Position numbers and translations under genes: made by a program. From Cryomorphaceae bacterium (lineage in GTDB: Bacteria > Bacteroidota > Bacteroidia > Flavobacteriales > Crocinitomicaceae): 19,191 nucleotides of DNA. The first letter of the stretch is position 1; every line of letters begins with the position of its first letter. Below, one piece after another: positions 1 through 7,917 of the stretch. The DNA lies in assembly GCA_021298235.1 (NCBI GenBank), contig JAJTDX010000036.1, positions 1 through 19,191 on the forward strand, read 5' to 3'. The notes beneath the pieces are model-generated. The model was not told the DNA's origin and made no database searches. It saw only the letters and a program-made list of their open reading frames with translations.

Positions 1-192
1 TTAACTCGCAAGCAAATGCTTGTGGACCTGGCCCAGGAAAAACGTCGTCTTGCGGAGTACAATGAGCACAAAGAAAGACAGCTAAGGCTGTACTCTCAGA
101 AAATGGTCTTTTTCACCTTTTTCCTGGTGGTTTTTATACTTGGACTCGTGATCTATGGGGTGCAGAAACTCACAAAGAACAGAGATCTATGA
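1..192 (+). CDS. C-terminal end of a membrane protein (partial, 5' end outside window)
   Basis: The reading frame is open from base 1 to a TGA at 190-192, giving 63 residues of a protein that begins before the window. It starts with a charged, probably coiled-coil stretch rich in Lys, Arg, Glu and Gln (about residues 1-34). One clear hydrophobic membrane segment follows (about 35-54, MVFFTFFLVVFILGLVIYGV), then a short basic tail. A helical region followed by a single membrane helix is common at the end of TPR-type sensor proteins of Bacteroidota, but no family-specific motif is visible, so the function is unknown. The stop overlaps the start of the LytTR gene (ATGA-type overlap at 189-192), so the two are probably cotranscribed and translationally coupled. 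Confidence 0.7.
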   Translation, partial: LTRKQMLVDLAQEKRRLAEYNEHKERQLRLYSQKMVFFTFFLVVFILGLVIYGVQKLTKNRDL

Positions 193-980
193 TGGGCGCA
201 TCTGATAAAATAAAGTGGAGTTTTGTTTTTGCGTTATTGCAATTGTTAGGAAACGCTTTTTTGGAAGGGCAACAGTTCTTAAATGAAAAGTTGAGCAGTG
301 CAGCCTATTTTTCGAGTTTGTTTGCAGTTGTTTTTGTCCTTACCTATTTTATGATGTTCATTGCTGAGCGACAATCTTTTGGAAAGCGATCCTTGATTCT
401 TCGAATCATAAGTTTCCCACTTGTTGGTGCAGGGACTTCCTTGATCTTATTCTTTGTATTTAGAACAGAAGAGGCTGATTTTGCAGTATATTCGGTGTCC
501 TTTCTGCTTTTATCTCTTCCGGGAGCAATTTGGTCCTTATTGCAGTCCATGTTCGATGAAGTAGATGAAAAAATCACCCAAATGGTGAATGCCAGAGTGG
601 CTTCTGCTCCGACGAATGATTCCAATATCAAAGAGGTACTTTTTCATTTGGAAAACGAAAATGGAAAGTTGTTACTCGAAGTACCTGTGAGCAGAATCAT
701 TTGCTATGAAGCGAATGACAATTACGTACTCACTCATTACCTCGAAGAGGACGGAACACTTAAACGATCTATGGAGCGTATCTCATTGCGCAAAATTGAA
801 CAGCTTTTAGCCGAAGAGCAGATTCAGTTTTTAAGGGTGCATAAATCTTATTTGGTTAATCCGGAATTTGTAGCAGACTTAAAAGGGCGTTCACAGGCCT
901 ATAAATTACAATTGAAAGATTTCGATCAATTAGTGCCTGTTTCTCGTTCGTACGATGTTTCCCTTCTCGGCTTGAAATAA
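189..980 (+). CDS. Membrane-anchored LytTR-family DNA-binding regulator
   Basis: This 263-residue protein has two parts. Residues about 10-120 hold four hydrophobic segments (roughly 10-27, 40-59, 69-91, 98-120) and are probably a membrane sensor or anchor. Residues about 160-263 form a LytTR DNA-binding domain, recognised from LEVPVSRIICYEANDNYV, the helix with SLRKIEQLL, the signature FLRVHKSYLVNP and the ending LVPVSRSY. LytTR domains bind DNA as response-regulator outputs, but there is no receiver domain here. It would therefore sense at the membrane or through a partner. The start overlaps the stop of the upstream membrane-protein gene, which makes that protein the obvious candidate partner (inference). 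Targets are unknown; the surface-protein gene 142 bp downstream has its own promoter candidate and could be one. The family assignment is firm, the signal unknown. Confidence 0.88.
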   Translation: MMGASDKIKWSFVFALLQLLGNAFLEGQQFLNEKLSSAAYFSSLFAVVFVLTYFMMFIAERQSFGKRSLILRIISFPLVGAGTSLILFFVFRTEEADFAVYSVSFLLLSLPGAIWSLLQSMFDEVDEKITQMVNARVASAPTNDSNIKEVLFHLENENGKLLLEVPVSRIICYEANDNYVLTHYLEEDGTLKRSMERISLRKIEQLLAEEQIQFLRVHKSYLVNPEFVADLKGRSQAYKLQLKDFDQLVPVSRSYDVSLLGLK

Positions 981-1068
981 CCCCCCCCAACCCTTTTACC
1001 ACAAAAAGGTAACCATTTGCCTCTGAATAGGTCAATTCGCCCAACTTTTCAACCATAGACGAAATTAA

Positions 1069-1100
1069 TTTGCATCGATCGAAGCTCAAAACTAAGTTTG
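1069..1100 (+). promoter_or_regulatory. Bacteroidota-type promoter for the beta-helix surface protein gene
   Basis: TTTG at 1069-1072 and a perfect TAnnTTTG (TAAGTTTG) at 1093-1100 are separated by 20 nt, matching the -33/-7 pattern of the Bacteroidota primary sigma factor. Transcription would start near 1106, about 17 nt before the ATG at 1123. It is a sequence match only. Confidence 0.6.
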
Positions 1101-1122
1101 TTGACTAATAGCCTTACTTGGT

Positions 1123-2961
1123 ATGTTCGTTAAGAATTTATGGATTCTACTTTTTGTGGCAACGTTGATGAGATCTTCGTTATGTTGCGCTACGGACTAT
1201 TATGTAAACAACGGTTCCCTGGGTGGAGATGTCTACTGTACGGCAATCGGTAACAATGCCAATTCTGGTACGAATCCCGCTGCGCCCAAGGCATCTTTAA
1301 CGGCTATTTTGATAACATACTCCTCTACATTTTCATCAGGTGATCGAATATTCATTGATGCAGGTACCTATGCTGACAAAAATTTAAATCTAACGGTCAG
1401 CGGAATTACAATTTCAGGTGCGGGTCCAGCAAAAACGATTTTTGACAATTCAGGTGCTGGTACAGGATCTTCTAATCGCTTATTTAGTATTTCTGCAAGT
1501 AATATTACGCTAGAAAATTTTATGGTCAAAGGATACACATATAGTGTAGCCGGTGAAGCAAGTGCAATTGAAATTACTTCGGCGATTAACCTTTTGATGA
1601 ATAATGTTCTTGCGGATGGAAACACAGCCGGGGGAGGCAGCGCAACGATAAGAATATCAGGAGGATCCACAGTTACGTTGAATGGGGGTGGATCGAATTG
1701 CAATCCTTCCGGTGCTACATTAGCTGGAGGTGGAGTTAATGTTGAAGGGAATGGAAACAATGTTACTTTCAACAATTATTCTTTTTCAAACAATTCAAAG
1801 GATCTTCAACCAGGAGCTGCTTTGTATGTCGTAGGAAACAATACCACAAGTGTTACAATTAACAACTCTATCATTGCTGACAATCGGTGCACAAGCAATG
1901 GAGGTGCTGTGTTCATCTCAGGGGCGAACTTGACAGTGAACAGTTCCTATTTTCTGAACAATTCCTCCTACGGTGGTTCGGGACCTAAATATGGAGGTGC
2001 TGTGACAATTGGTCGAGGTGCAAATGTGTCTTTCACAAATTGTAAATTCGAAAACAATAGTGTGACAAATAGTGGTAACGGAGGGGCAATATCCATAAAT
2101 ACTGCAATTGCTGGTACAGGGAGTACTGCGGTTCTTAATGTTACGAATTGCTCCTTCATAAACAACTCGGCTTCTTCCGGAAGCGGGAATCATATTTTTG
2201 CACGCGTGGGCAGCTATAATTCCGCAGAAATTAATATCAATGAATCGTACTTTTCCAGCTCAACAACTAGTATAGTAAATGGAAATACAGCTGTATTCAG
2301 CATCCAGAATTCAGGAAATCCTTCAACATCCGGTGCTGTTGGATTCGTGAATACAAATTTGCCTTCAACGAGTGCGACTCCCTCTTTTCCGACTTTACAA
2401 GGAAGCTGTTATGGTATGGTGTTACCTGTAGAATTTATTGATCTAAATTCGTTCTGTTCAAACGGTTCAACTCATCTCTTATGGTCTACTGCTTCTGAAC
2501 ACAACAACGATTATTTTACCATCGAAACAGGCAATGAGCAGGGTGAATTTGAGGTGCTGGTGACAGTCAATGGTGCTGGGAATTCTAATGAGGAGCTGAC
2601 CTATCAACTTCCTGTGAGAGATGCAGCGTATTACCGTTTGTCTCAGACGGATTTTGACGGCACGAAGGTGGAATTGAAAACAGTTTCTGCAAGTCCGTGT
2701 AAAGACCATAGCTCAGAAATAGTTTACCTCGATCAGTTGCATGCCTTTGATATTTATTTGAAAGAGCAGTTTTCAGGTGATGTCCAATTTTCTATGATAA
2801 ATAGTGTGGGTCAGGTCATCGAACGTGTCACCCGCTCAAATGATAACACTAGTGTACAGCGAATATTTTTAAGTTCTTTTTGCTCCGATGGGATGTACTT
2901 CCTGCAAGTTACCGCCGGTTCGGTGGTGCTTTCAGAAAAGTTCATGATAAGAAAGCAATAG
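1123..2961 (+). CDS. Secreted right-handed beta-helix surface protein with T9SS C-terminal sorting domain
   Basis: The 612-residue protein starts with a signal peptide (about 1-23). Residues 26-110 resemble the DUF1565-type entry to a parallel beta-helix (YYVNNGS, NSGTNPAAPKASL, DAGTY). Residues about 110-415 are a Gly/Asn/Ser-rich helix with repeats spaced near 30 residues. These include FxNN motifs (279, 309, 345) and GGA[VI] motifs (260, 291, 320), a combination seen in polymorphic outer-membrane proteins. Residues about 434-525 match the common Bacteroidota module LPVEF...LLWSTASEHNNDYFTIE...YYRLSQTDFDG. Residues about 533-612 look like a type A T9SS sorting domain (SVGQVIE, GMYFLQVTAG, basic end). 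It is therefore expected to be exported by Sec, then by T9SS, and attached to the cell surface or released. The ligand or substrate is unknown; the fold allows adhesion or polysaccharide binding or cleavage, and no catalytic residues are assignable. It is monocistronic by its own promoter candidate and the terminator region downstream. Confidence 0.85.
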   Translation: MFVKNLWILLFVATLMRSSLCCATDYYVNNGSLGGDVYCTAIGNNANSGTNPAAPKASLTAILITYSSTFSSGDRIFIDAGTYADKNLNLTVSGITISGAGPAKTIFDNSGAGTGSSNRLFSISASNITLENFMVKGYTYSVAGEASAIEITSAINLLMNNVLADGNTAGGGSATIRISGGSTVTLNGGGSNCNPSGATLAGGGVNVEGNGNNVTFNNYSFSNNSKDLQPGAALYVVGNNTTSVTINNSIIADNRCTSNGGAVFISGANLTVNSSYFLNNSSYGGSGPKYGGAVTIGRGANVSFTNCKFENNSVTNSGNGGAISINTAIAGTGSTAVLNVTNCSFINNSASSGSGNHIFARVGSYNSAEININESYFSSSTTSIVNGNTAVFSIQNSGNPSTSGAVGFVNTNLPSTSATPSFPTLQGSCYGMVLPVEFIDLNSFCSNGSTHLLWSTASEHNNDYFTIETGNEQGEFEVLVTVNGAGNSNEELTYQLPVRDAAYYRLSQTDFDGTKVELKTVSASPCKDHSSEIVYLDQLHAFDIYLKEQFSGDVQFSMINSVGQVIERVTRSNDNTSVQRIFLSSFCSDGMYFLQVTAGSVVLSEKFMIRKQ

Positions 2962-2996
2962 TTTAGTAAGGTTTAGGTTAAGATTTAGGTTTAGGT
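2961..2996 (+). repeat. Degenerate hexanucleotide tract (GTTTAG-like units)
   Basis: The stretch is built from units GTTTAG, TAAG, GTTTAG, GTTAAG, ATTTAG, GTTTAG, GT, so four of the five hexamers are TTTAG-ending. It lies exactly between the surface-protein stop codon and the leader-peptide ATG and must contain or abut the 5' end of the ilv leader transcript. The closest -7 like matches inside it, TAGTTTAG (2959-2966) and TAGGTTTA (2986-2993), each differ from TAnnTTTG at one position, and no convincing -33 element was found. Confidence 0.5.
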
Positions 2997-3047
2997 ATGA
3001 AACAGGTAGTCATTATTCTCGTCATTCAAAACATTCCAGAGGAGTGA
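2997..3047 (+). CDS. ilv operon leader peptide, MKQVVIILVIQNIPEE (ilvL-like)
   Basis: ATG at 2997 opens a 16-codon frame that ends at TGA 3045-3047. Codons 4-10 are GTA GTC ATT ATT CTC GTC ATT, that is Val-Val-Ile-Ile-Leu-Val-Ile, with another Ile at codon 13. Eight of 16 residues are the three branched-chain amino acids, and the gene stands directly before the ilvEDBNCA operon with an intrinsic terminator in between. This is the form of leader peptides in enterobacterial ilv attenuators (established for E. coli ilvL and ivbL). The control codons overlap the 5' arm of a hairpin and the stop codon lies in the next arm, as attenuation requires. There is no clear Shine-Dalgarno sequence, which is usual in this phylum. 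The peptide itself is not expected to have a function beyond being translated. Translation has not been shown; the case is from codon content and position. Confidence 0.8.
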   Translation: MKQVVIILVIQNIPEE

Positions 3048-3102
3048 GAATCTGCCTGTATCATAAAAAAGGCCTTTCTCACATGGGAAAGGCCTTTTTT
3101 TT
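3002..3102 (+). promoter_or_regulatory. Ribosome-mediated transcription attenuator of the ilv operon
   Basis: Mutually exclusive pairings can be read directly. Pause hairpin (1:2): 3002-3008 ACAGGTA with 3053-3059 TGCCTGT (one G-T pair), and 3015-3020 ATTCTC with 3046-3051 GAGAAT. Antiterminator (2:3): 3044-3050 GTGAGAA with 3076-3082 TTCTCAC, all Watson-Crick, extended across a 3x2 internal loop by 3054-3057 GCCT with 3070-3073 AGGC. Terminator (3:4): 3065-3080 with 3085-3100. Expected behaviour: a ribosome stalled on the Val/Ile/Leu codons (3006-3026) covers arm 1, arm 2 pairs with arm 3, and transcription continues. A ribosome that reaches the stop codon (3045-3047) covers arm 2, and the terminator forms. 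The pairing is seen in sequence; the mechanism is inferred by analogy with E. coli. Confidence 0.78.
3065..3102 (+). terminator. Intrinsic terminator of the ilv leader
   Basis: A6-GGCCTTTC (3065-3078) pairs perfectly with GAAAGGCC-T6 (3087-3100). Two more pairs (T-G, C-G) close a 4-nt ACAT loop, for 16 bp in total, and the T tract runs to 3102 (8 T). It ends 21 nt before the ilvE ATG, so it cannot be only the terminator of the upstream gene unless ilvE is transcribed from within these 21 nt. The symmetric A and T tracts mean it could also stop antisense transcription. Confidence 0.9.
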
Positions 3103-3123
3103 AATTTGTAATTTTGTGATGTT

Positions 3124-4011
3124 ATGTATTATACGGAAGAAACAGTCGTTTTTTGGAACGGCGAATTTGTAAAAGCGAAAGACGCTAAAGTTGGATTGTA
3201 CAACCAAACCATGCATTATGGGAATGGAGTGTTTGAGGGGATCAGATCTTATGATACTCCAGACGGCACACGGATTTTTAAGGCGAAGGAACATTACGAT
3301 CGTTTGCATTATTCAGCTGAGAAAATGCACATTCAGCTTTCCTACACTTCTGATGAGTTGGAGACGATTACCTACCGCTTGCTTGAATTAAATGGGTTGA
3401 AGGATGCATATGTGCGCCCATTGGTGTACCTTGGTGAAAATATGTCACTCACACCAACTCAGGATGTGCATGTGGTCATCATGGCATGGGAATGGGGGAA
3501 ATACCTCGGAGATTCTATGTTGAAAGTGATGTTGTCTTCGTATCAACGTCCGAACCCTAAGGCATGTCATGTTCAGGCAAAGGTGGTGGGTCATTACACG
3601 AACAGTATCCTTGCAACTACCGAAGCAAAACAAAAAGGATTCGATGAAGCATTGTTGACGGACATCCAAGGTAACATCGCTGAAGGTCCCGGAGCAAATT
3701 TCTTTTACGAGAAGGATGGAGTTTTATATACTGCACCTTTGGGTAATATCCTCTCAGGAATTACGAGAGCCACTGTGTTTGAAATAGCCGAAGAGCTGGG
3801 TATTCAGGTGGTTGAGAAACTTTTTAAACCTGAGGAAATCTATACTGCAGATGCTGCTTTCTTTTGCGGAACTGCAGCTGAAGTAATTGGTATCGCACAA
3901 TTCAATGACTACAAATTTCCACTCAATTGGGAGGATTCTAATAGCCATTTGATCCAGCGAAAATACAAGCGAAGAGTGGCATTCAACGAATACCGTAATG
4001 TGTATCTGTAA
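3124..4011 (+). CDS. ilvE: Branched-chain amino acid aminotransferase (class IV)
   Basis: IlvE carries out the last step of isoleucine, valine and leucine synthesis, moving the amino group of glutamate onto the branched 2-oxo acids, with PLP as cofactor. The 295-residue length is normal for the family. Visible motifs are [18 protein letters not shown] near the N terminus, the PLP-binding Lys153 in [18 protein letters not shown], and [11 protein letters not shown] (about 186-196) that contacts the cofactor phosphate. The ATG at 3124 is chosen because [16 protein letters not shown] aligns with typical Bacteroidota IlvE starts. It is the first structural gene after the leader terminator and is separated from ilvD by 2 nt, so it is controlled by the attenuator. 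D-amino acid aminotransferase and ADC lyase share the fold, but the operon context makes IlvE clear. Confidence 0.96.
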   Translation: MYYTEETVVFWNGEFVKAKDAKVGLYNQTMHYGNGVFEGIRSYDTPDGTRIFKAKEHYDRLHYSAEKMHIQLSYTSDELETITYRLLELNGLKDAYVRPLVYLGENMSLTPTQDVHVVIMAWEWGKYLGDSMLKVMLSSYQRPNPKACHVQAKVVGHYTNSILATTEAKQKGFDEALLTDIQGNIAEGPGANFFYEKDGVLYTAPLGNILSGITRATVFEIAEELGIQVVEKLFKPEEIYTADAAFFCGTAAEVIGIAQFNDYKFPLNWEDSNSHLIQRKYKRRVAFNEYRNVYL

Positions 4012-4013
4012 CT

Positions 4014-5687
4014 ATGGAATTGAATAAATACAGTAAGATAGTCACTCAGGATGAAACTCAACCTGCATCTCAAGCAATGTTGTATGGGGTTGGCCTGACA
4101 GATGAGGACATGAAAAAACCTCAAGTTGGAATAGCTTCTACATGGTTTGAAGGTAACACCTGTAACATGCATCTCAATGGGTTATCGAAATTCGTAAAAG
4201 ATGGCGTTCAGCAAAATGGGCAGGTAGGCCTGCAGTTCAATACGATCGGTATCAGTGATGGAATTACCAATGGTACCGATGGGATGCGCTACTCACTTGT
4301 TTCGCGCGAGATCATTGCGGATTCAGTTGAGGCGGTCACGGCAGCACATTATTACGATGGGTTAGTAACTATTGCAGGATGCGATAAGAATATGCCAGGA
4401 ATGACCATGGCGATGATCCGTCTGAATAGACCTTCATTGATGGTTTATGGTGGTACAATCGCTTCCGGAAAATACAAAGGACAAACCTTGAACATCGTTT
4501 CGGCATTCGAAGCGCTGGGTGAACGTTATGCCGGCAAGATCTCTGAAGAAGATTACAAAGGAGTGATCAAAAATGCATGTCCGGGTGCAGGCGCATGCGG
4601 TGGTATGTACACGGCAAATACTTTGTCTTCGGCTATTGAAGCATTGGGTTTGAGTTTGCCATACAGCTCATCAAATCCGGCTATGAGTTCTGAAAAAAGG
4701 GAAGAGTGCCTAAATGTTGGAAAATACATGAAGATCTTATTGGAACGTGACATTAAGCCATCCGACATTCTTTCAAAAAAAGCTTTTGAGAATGCTCTTC
4801 GTGTGGTCATAGTCCTTGGAGGATCTACAAATGCGGTCCTGCACCTGATCGCCATGGCGAAAACAGCAGAAATAGATATCTCTTTGGAAGATGTGACGCG
4901 TATGAATAATGAGACACCACTTATTGCAGATCTCAAACCAAGTGGGAAATACCTGATGGAGGATGTATTCGCCATTGGGGGGGTTCCCGCGATCATGAAA
5001 TACCTGTTATCTAAAGGGTTGTTGCATGGAGATTGTTTAACGGTAACTGGAAAAACGATACGCGAAAATCTGGACGAACTACCAGGGCTTCCGGAAAACC
5101 AAGATGTGATCTATCCTGTCGAAAATCCATTAAAAGCATCTGGACATTTGAGAGTCTTGTATGGAAATCTTGCACCGGAAGGTTCAGTGGCAAAGATCAC
5201 AGGGAAAGAGGGTGAACAGTTCTCCGGACCGGCCATCGTATTCGAAGATGAGTTTGATTGCATCCGTGGAATTCGCGATGGTGAGGTGAAAGCCGGTAGC
5301 GTAGTGGTCATAAGAAATGAAGGGCCGAAAGGTGGCCCTGGAATGCCTGAAATGTTGAAGCCTACTTCCGCACTCATTGGTGCAGGGTTTGGAAATAGTG
5401 TGGCATTAATCACTGATGGCCGTTTCTCTGGAGGAACACATGGCTTCGTCGTAGGACACGTTTGTCCTGAGGCGTTTGATGGCGGACCTATTGCCTTAGT
5501 GAAGAATGGCGATTTCATTACGATCGATGCGATCAACAATACGATCAACATGGACGTATCAGAACAAGAATTAAACGAAAGAAAAAGGAATTGGACTCAA
5601 CCCGAACTAAAAGTGAAGACTGGTGTTTTGTATAAATATGCGAAACTGGTGAGTTCAGCTTCGGAAGGGTGTATCACAGACAAATAA
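4014..5687 (+). CDS. ilvD: Dihydroxy-acid dehydratase
   Basis: IlvD dehydrates 2,3-dihydroxy-3-methylvalerate and 2,3-dihydroxy-isovalerate to the 2-oxo acids that IlvE aminates. The 557-residue protein has Cys50 (EGNTC), Cys123 (GCDKNMPGM) and Cys195 ([13 protein letters not shown]), the expected iron-sulfur ligands. The three-cysteine pattern at this spacing is that of [2Fe-2S] members, but cluster type cannot be fixed from sequence alone. The C-terminal [18 protein letters not shown] is the family signature. The start is 2 nt after ilvE and the stop 6 nt before ilvB, inside the operon. A run of seven G (4977-4983) encodes part of AIGGVPA at residues 322-323. Confidence 0.97.
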   Translation: MELNKYSKIVTQDETQPASQAMLYGVGLTDEDMKKPQVGIASTWFEGNTCNMHLNGLSKFVKDGVQQNGQVGLQFNTIGISDGITNGTDGMRYSLVSREIIADSVEAVTAAHYYDGLVTIAGCDKNMPGMTMAMIRLNRPSLMVYGGTIASGKYKGQTLNIVSAFEALGERYAGKISEEDYKGVIKNACPGAGACGGMYTANTLSSAIEALGLSLPYSSSNPAMSSEKREECLNVGKYMKILLERDIKPSDILSKKAFENALRVVIVLGGSTNAVLHLIAMAKTAEIDISLEDVTRMNNETPLIADLKPSGKYLMEDVFAIGGVPAIMKYLLSKGLLHGDCLTVTGKTIRENLDELPGLPENQDVIYPVENPLKASGHLRVLYGNLAPEGSVAKITGKEGEQFSGPAIVFEDEFDCIRGIRDGEVKAGSVVVIRNEGPKGGPGMPEMLKPTSALIGAGFGNSVALITDGRFSGGTHGFVVGHVCPEAFDGGPIALVKNGDFITIDAINNTINMDVSEQELNERKRNWTQPELKVKTGVLYKYAKLVSSASEGCITDK

Positions 5688-5693
5688 TAAGAA

Positions 5694-7379
5694 ATGAATA
5701 TCAGAGGAGCCGAGGCGGTCATGCGCTGCCTTACAGAGGAGGGAGTAACAACAATTTTTGGCTATCCGGGTGGTGCAATAATGCCCGTTTACGATGCTTT
5801 GTATGATTTTAAAGAGCAAATCAATCACATTTTAGTGCGTCATGAACAGGGAGCAATTCATGCGGCACAGGGTTTTGCCCGTACGTCAGGAAAAGTTGGT
5901 GTTTGCTTAGCTACATCAGGACCGGGTGCGACCAACCTGATCACAGGTTTGGCTGATGCGATGATCGATTCCACTCCCGTAGTTTGTATTACAGGACAAG
6001 TGGCATCGCATTTACTCGGAACAGATGCATTTCAGGAAACAGACGTGATCGGTATTTCGATGCCTGTAACCAAGTACAATATTCAGGTCACCAGAGCTGA
6101 AGACATTGCTCCGGCTATGGCAAAGGCCTTTTATATTGCAGCTACAGGTCGACCGGGTCCAGTTTTGGTAGATATTACCAAAGATGCGCAATTTGGAATG
6201 GTCGATTTTACCTACGAAAAATGTCAATCGATTCGTAGTTATATTGCGAAGCCAAAGTTGGATCGTATAGCAATTGAGGATGCGGTTGCATTATTGAGCA
6301 CAGCACATAAGCCTTATTTATTGGTAGGACAGGGAGTGATCCTCTCCGAAGCACAAGGTGCTCTGTTGAATTTTGCTGAGAAGAGTGGAATTCCAGTTGC
6401 CCTTACCTTATTGGGTTTAGGAGCATTTCCTGCAGATCATCCCCTGTATGTTGGATATCTCGGAATGCATGGGAATTATGCGCCAAATATTCTGACCAAT
6501 GAATGCGATGTCATCGTTGCAGTGGGTATGCGTTTCGATGATCGTGTAACCGGGGATGTTTCCCGCTATGCAAAACAGGCCAAAGTGATCCACATTGATA
6601 TCGACCCTGCAGAGCTGAATAAGATCGTTAAAGCAGATGTGGCGATCAATGCTGATGCACGAGAGGCCCTGGAAGAATTGACAAAGTCAATCTCTGAAAG
6701 GAAGTATGCGCAATGGTTGCAACAATTTAGAGATCTGGAGCAGATTGAACTGAATGAGGTAGTGAACGATGCGATCAATCCACCGGATAATGAATTGAAA
6801 ATGGCCGAAGTAGTTGACCTTCTTTCGAAAAAAACAGATGGTCAGGCGATTGTCGTAACCGATGTGGGTCAGCATCAGATGATTGCTTCCCGCTATTACA
6901 AGTACAAGGGGTATCGCAATAACATTACCTCAGGAGGATTAGGAACCATGGGGTTTGCCTTGCCGGCAGCCATCGGTGCTAAACTTGGAAATCCGGAAAA
7001 AACAGTGGTAGCAATTATTGGCGACGGTGGATTCCAGATGACGATTCAGGAACTTGGGACAATACTTCAGGCTGAAATAGATGTGAAGATCCTGATTCTC
7101 AATAATAACTTCCTCGGAATGGTACGTCAATGGCAACAGCTGTTCTTTGATCGTCGCTATTCGTTTACCGAAATTGTGAATCCGAACTTTACGGCGATTG
7201 CCAAAGCCTACTCCGTAGATGCATCCAAGATCGAGCAGCGATTAGAGTTGGATGAAGCACTTGATCAAATGCTTAATTCTAAAGTAGCCTATCTATTGGA
7301 AGTAGTAGTCCAAAGAGAAGAAAACGTATTCCCAATGGTAGCTACGGGAGCTTCTGTTTCTGAAATCCGATTAAACTAA
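5694..7379 (+). CDS. ilvB: Acetolactate synthase, catalytic (large) subunit
   Basis: This ThDP- and FAD-dependent enzyme joins two pyruvates to acetolactate (valine, leucine branch) or pyruvate with 2-oxobutyrate to acetohydroxybutyrate (isoleucine branch). The 561 residues show the N-terminal GYPGGAIMPVYDAL with the catalytic Glu51 in VRHEQGAIHAAQGFAR, the middle domain, and a C-terminal ThDP/metal motif GDGGFQMT (443-450) ending in NNN and followed by LGMVRQWQ. These are typical of anabolic AHAS rather than the catabolic FAD-independent AlsS. The regulatory subunit gene follows after 9 nt, which supports a biosynthetic, feedback-regulated enzyme. Confidence 0.97.
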   Translation: MNIRGAEAVMRCLTEEGVTTIFGYPGGAIMPVYDALYDFKEQINHILVRHEQGAIHAAQGFARTSGKVGVCLATSGPGATNLITGLADAMIDSTPVVCITGQVASHLLGTDAFQETDVIGISMPVTKYNIQVTRAEDIAPAMAKAFYIAATGRPGPVLVDITKDAQFGMVDFTYEKCQSIRSYIAKPKLDRIAIEDAVALLSTAHKPYLLVGQGVILSEAQGALLNFAEKSGIPVALTLLGLGAFPADHPLYVGYLGMHGNYAPNILTNECDVIVAVGMRFDDRVTGDVSRYAKQAKVIHIDIDPAELNKIVKADVAINADAREALEELTKSISERKYAQWLQQFRDLEQIELNEVVNDAINPPDNELKMAEVVDLLSKKTDGQAIVVTDVGQHQMIASRYYKYKGYRNNITSGGLGTMGFALPAAIGAKLGNPEKTVVAIIGDGGFQMTIQELGTILQAEIDVKILILNNNFLGMVRQWQQLFFDRRYSFTEIVNPNFTAIAKAYSVDASKIEQRLELDEALDQMLNSKVAYLLEVVVQREENVFPMVATGASVSEIRLN

Positions 7380-7388
7380 AAGAATCTT

Positions 7389-7916
7389 ATGGAAACAACT
7401 TTCAACATATCGGTTTTCACTGAAAATAGTATTGGAATCCTCAATAGGATAACGATCATCTTTACGCGACGTCACTTGAATATCGAGAGTATCACGGCTT
7501 CAGAATGTGAGATCAAAGGAGTATATCGCTACACGATCGTATTGAATACGACCCTTGACCAGGTGAAAAAGGTCGTATCGCAGATCGAAAAACAAGTAGA
7601 AGTCCTCAAGGCGTTTTATCATACCGATGAACAAGTCGTTTACCAGGAGATCGCTTTGTATAAAATCCGCACAGATGCGTTCACTAACGGGACGACAGAA
7701 AAGATCATCCGTGATCACCATGCGCGCATTTTGAGTGTGGATAAGGATTTTATGATCATCGAAAAAACCGGTCAGCCTGAGGAGTTGACGCTTCTATTTG
7801 ATGAACTCAATGTTTTTGGGGTACTGGAATTTGTTCGTTCCGGACGTGTTGCCATTTCCAAACCGATGAAAACCCTCGAAGCATATTTAGAAGAATTAGC
7901 AGAAAATCATAGATAA
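7389..7916 (+). CDS. ilvN: Acetolactate synthase, regulatory (small) subunit
   Basis: The 175-residue protein begins with an ACT domain (about 4-75: [18 protein letters not shown] then the strand-helix containing [10 protein letters not shown]). A second ACT-like half follows (about 80-165). This subunit stimulates IlvB and gives valine feedback inhibition in characterised systems. It is slightly longer than E. coli IlvH (163) and much longer than IlvN (96), so in architecture it resembles IlvH. It is placed 9 nt after ilvB and 1 nt before ilvC, so stoichiometric coexpression with the catalytic subunit is expected. Effector identity cannot be read from the sequence. Confidence 0.93.
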   Translation: METTFNISVFTENSIGILNRITIIFTRRHLNIESITASECEIKGVYRYTIVLNTTLDQVKKVVSQIEKQVEVLKAFYHTDEQVVYQEIALYKIRTDAFTNGTTEKIIRDHHARILSVDKDFMIIEKTGQPEELTLLFDELNVFGVLEFVRSGRVAISKPMKTLEAYLEELAENHR

Positions 7917-7917
7917 A

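Noticed and set aside
992..1009. CCTTTT-ACCACA-AAAAGG hairpin as terminator of the LytTR gene
   Set aside because: Only 6 bp with four A-T pairs and no T tract after it; too weak to call.
1368..1775. Minus-strand 135-codon frame opposite the surface protein
   Set aside because: The Pro/Ala/Leu-rich product mirrors Gly/Ser/Asn codons of the beta-helix on the other strand.
3109..3116. TAATTTTG as the promoter of ilvE
   Set aside because: It is a perfect TAnnTTTG, but no TTTG lies 17-23 nt upstream (that space is the terminator stem), and transcription would begin at the ilvE ATG, giving a leaderless message. It is kept as a possible minor start only.
2962..3123. T-box riboswitch or another metabolite riboswitch before ilvE
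   Set aside because: The region is too short for a T-box, no T-box core motif was seen, and the leader peptide with alternative pairing explains it better.
4553..4996. Minus-strand 147-codon frame opposite ilvD
   Set aside because: Antisense shadow of ilvD; low-complexity translation and no start signals. The same applies to 5111-5551.
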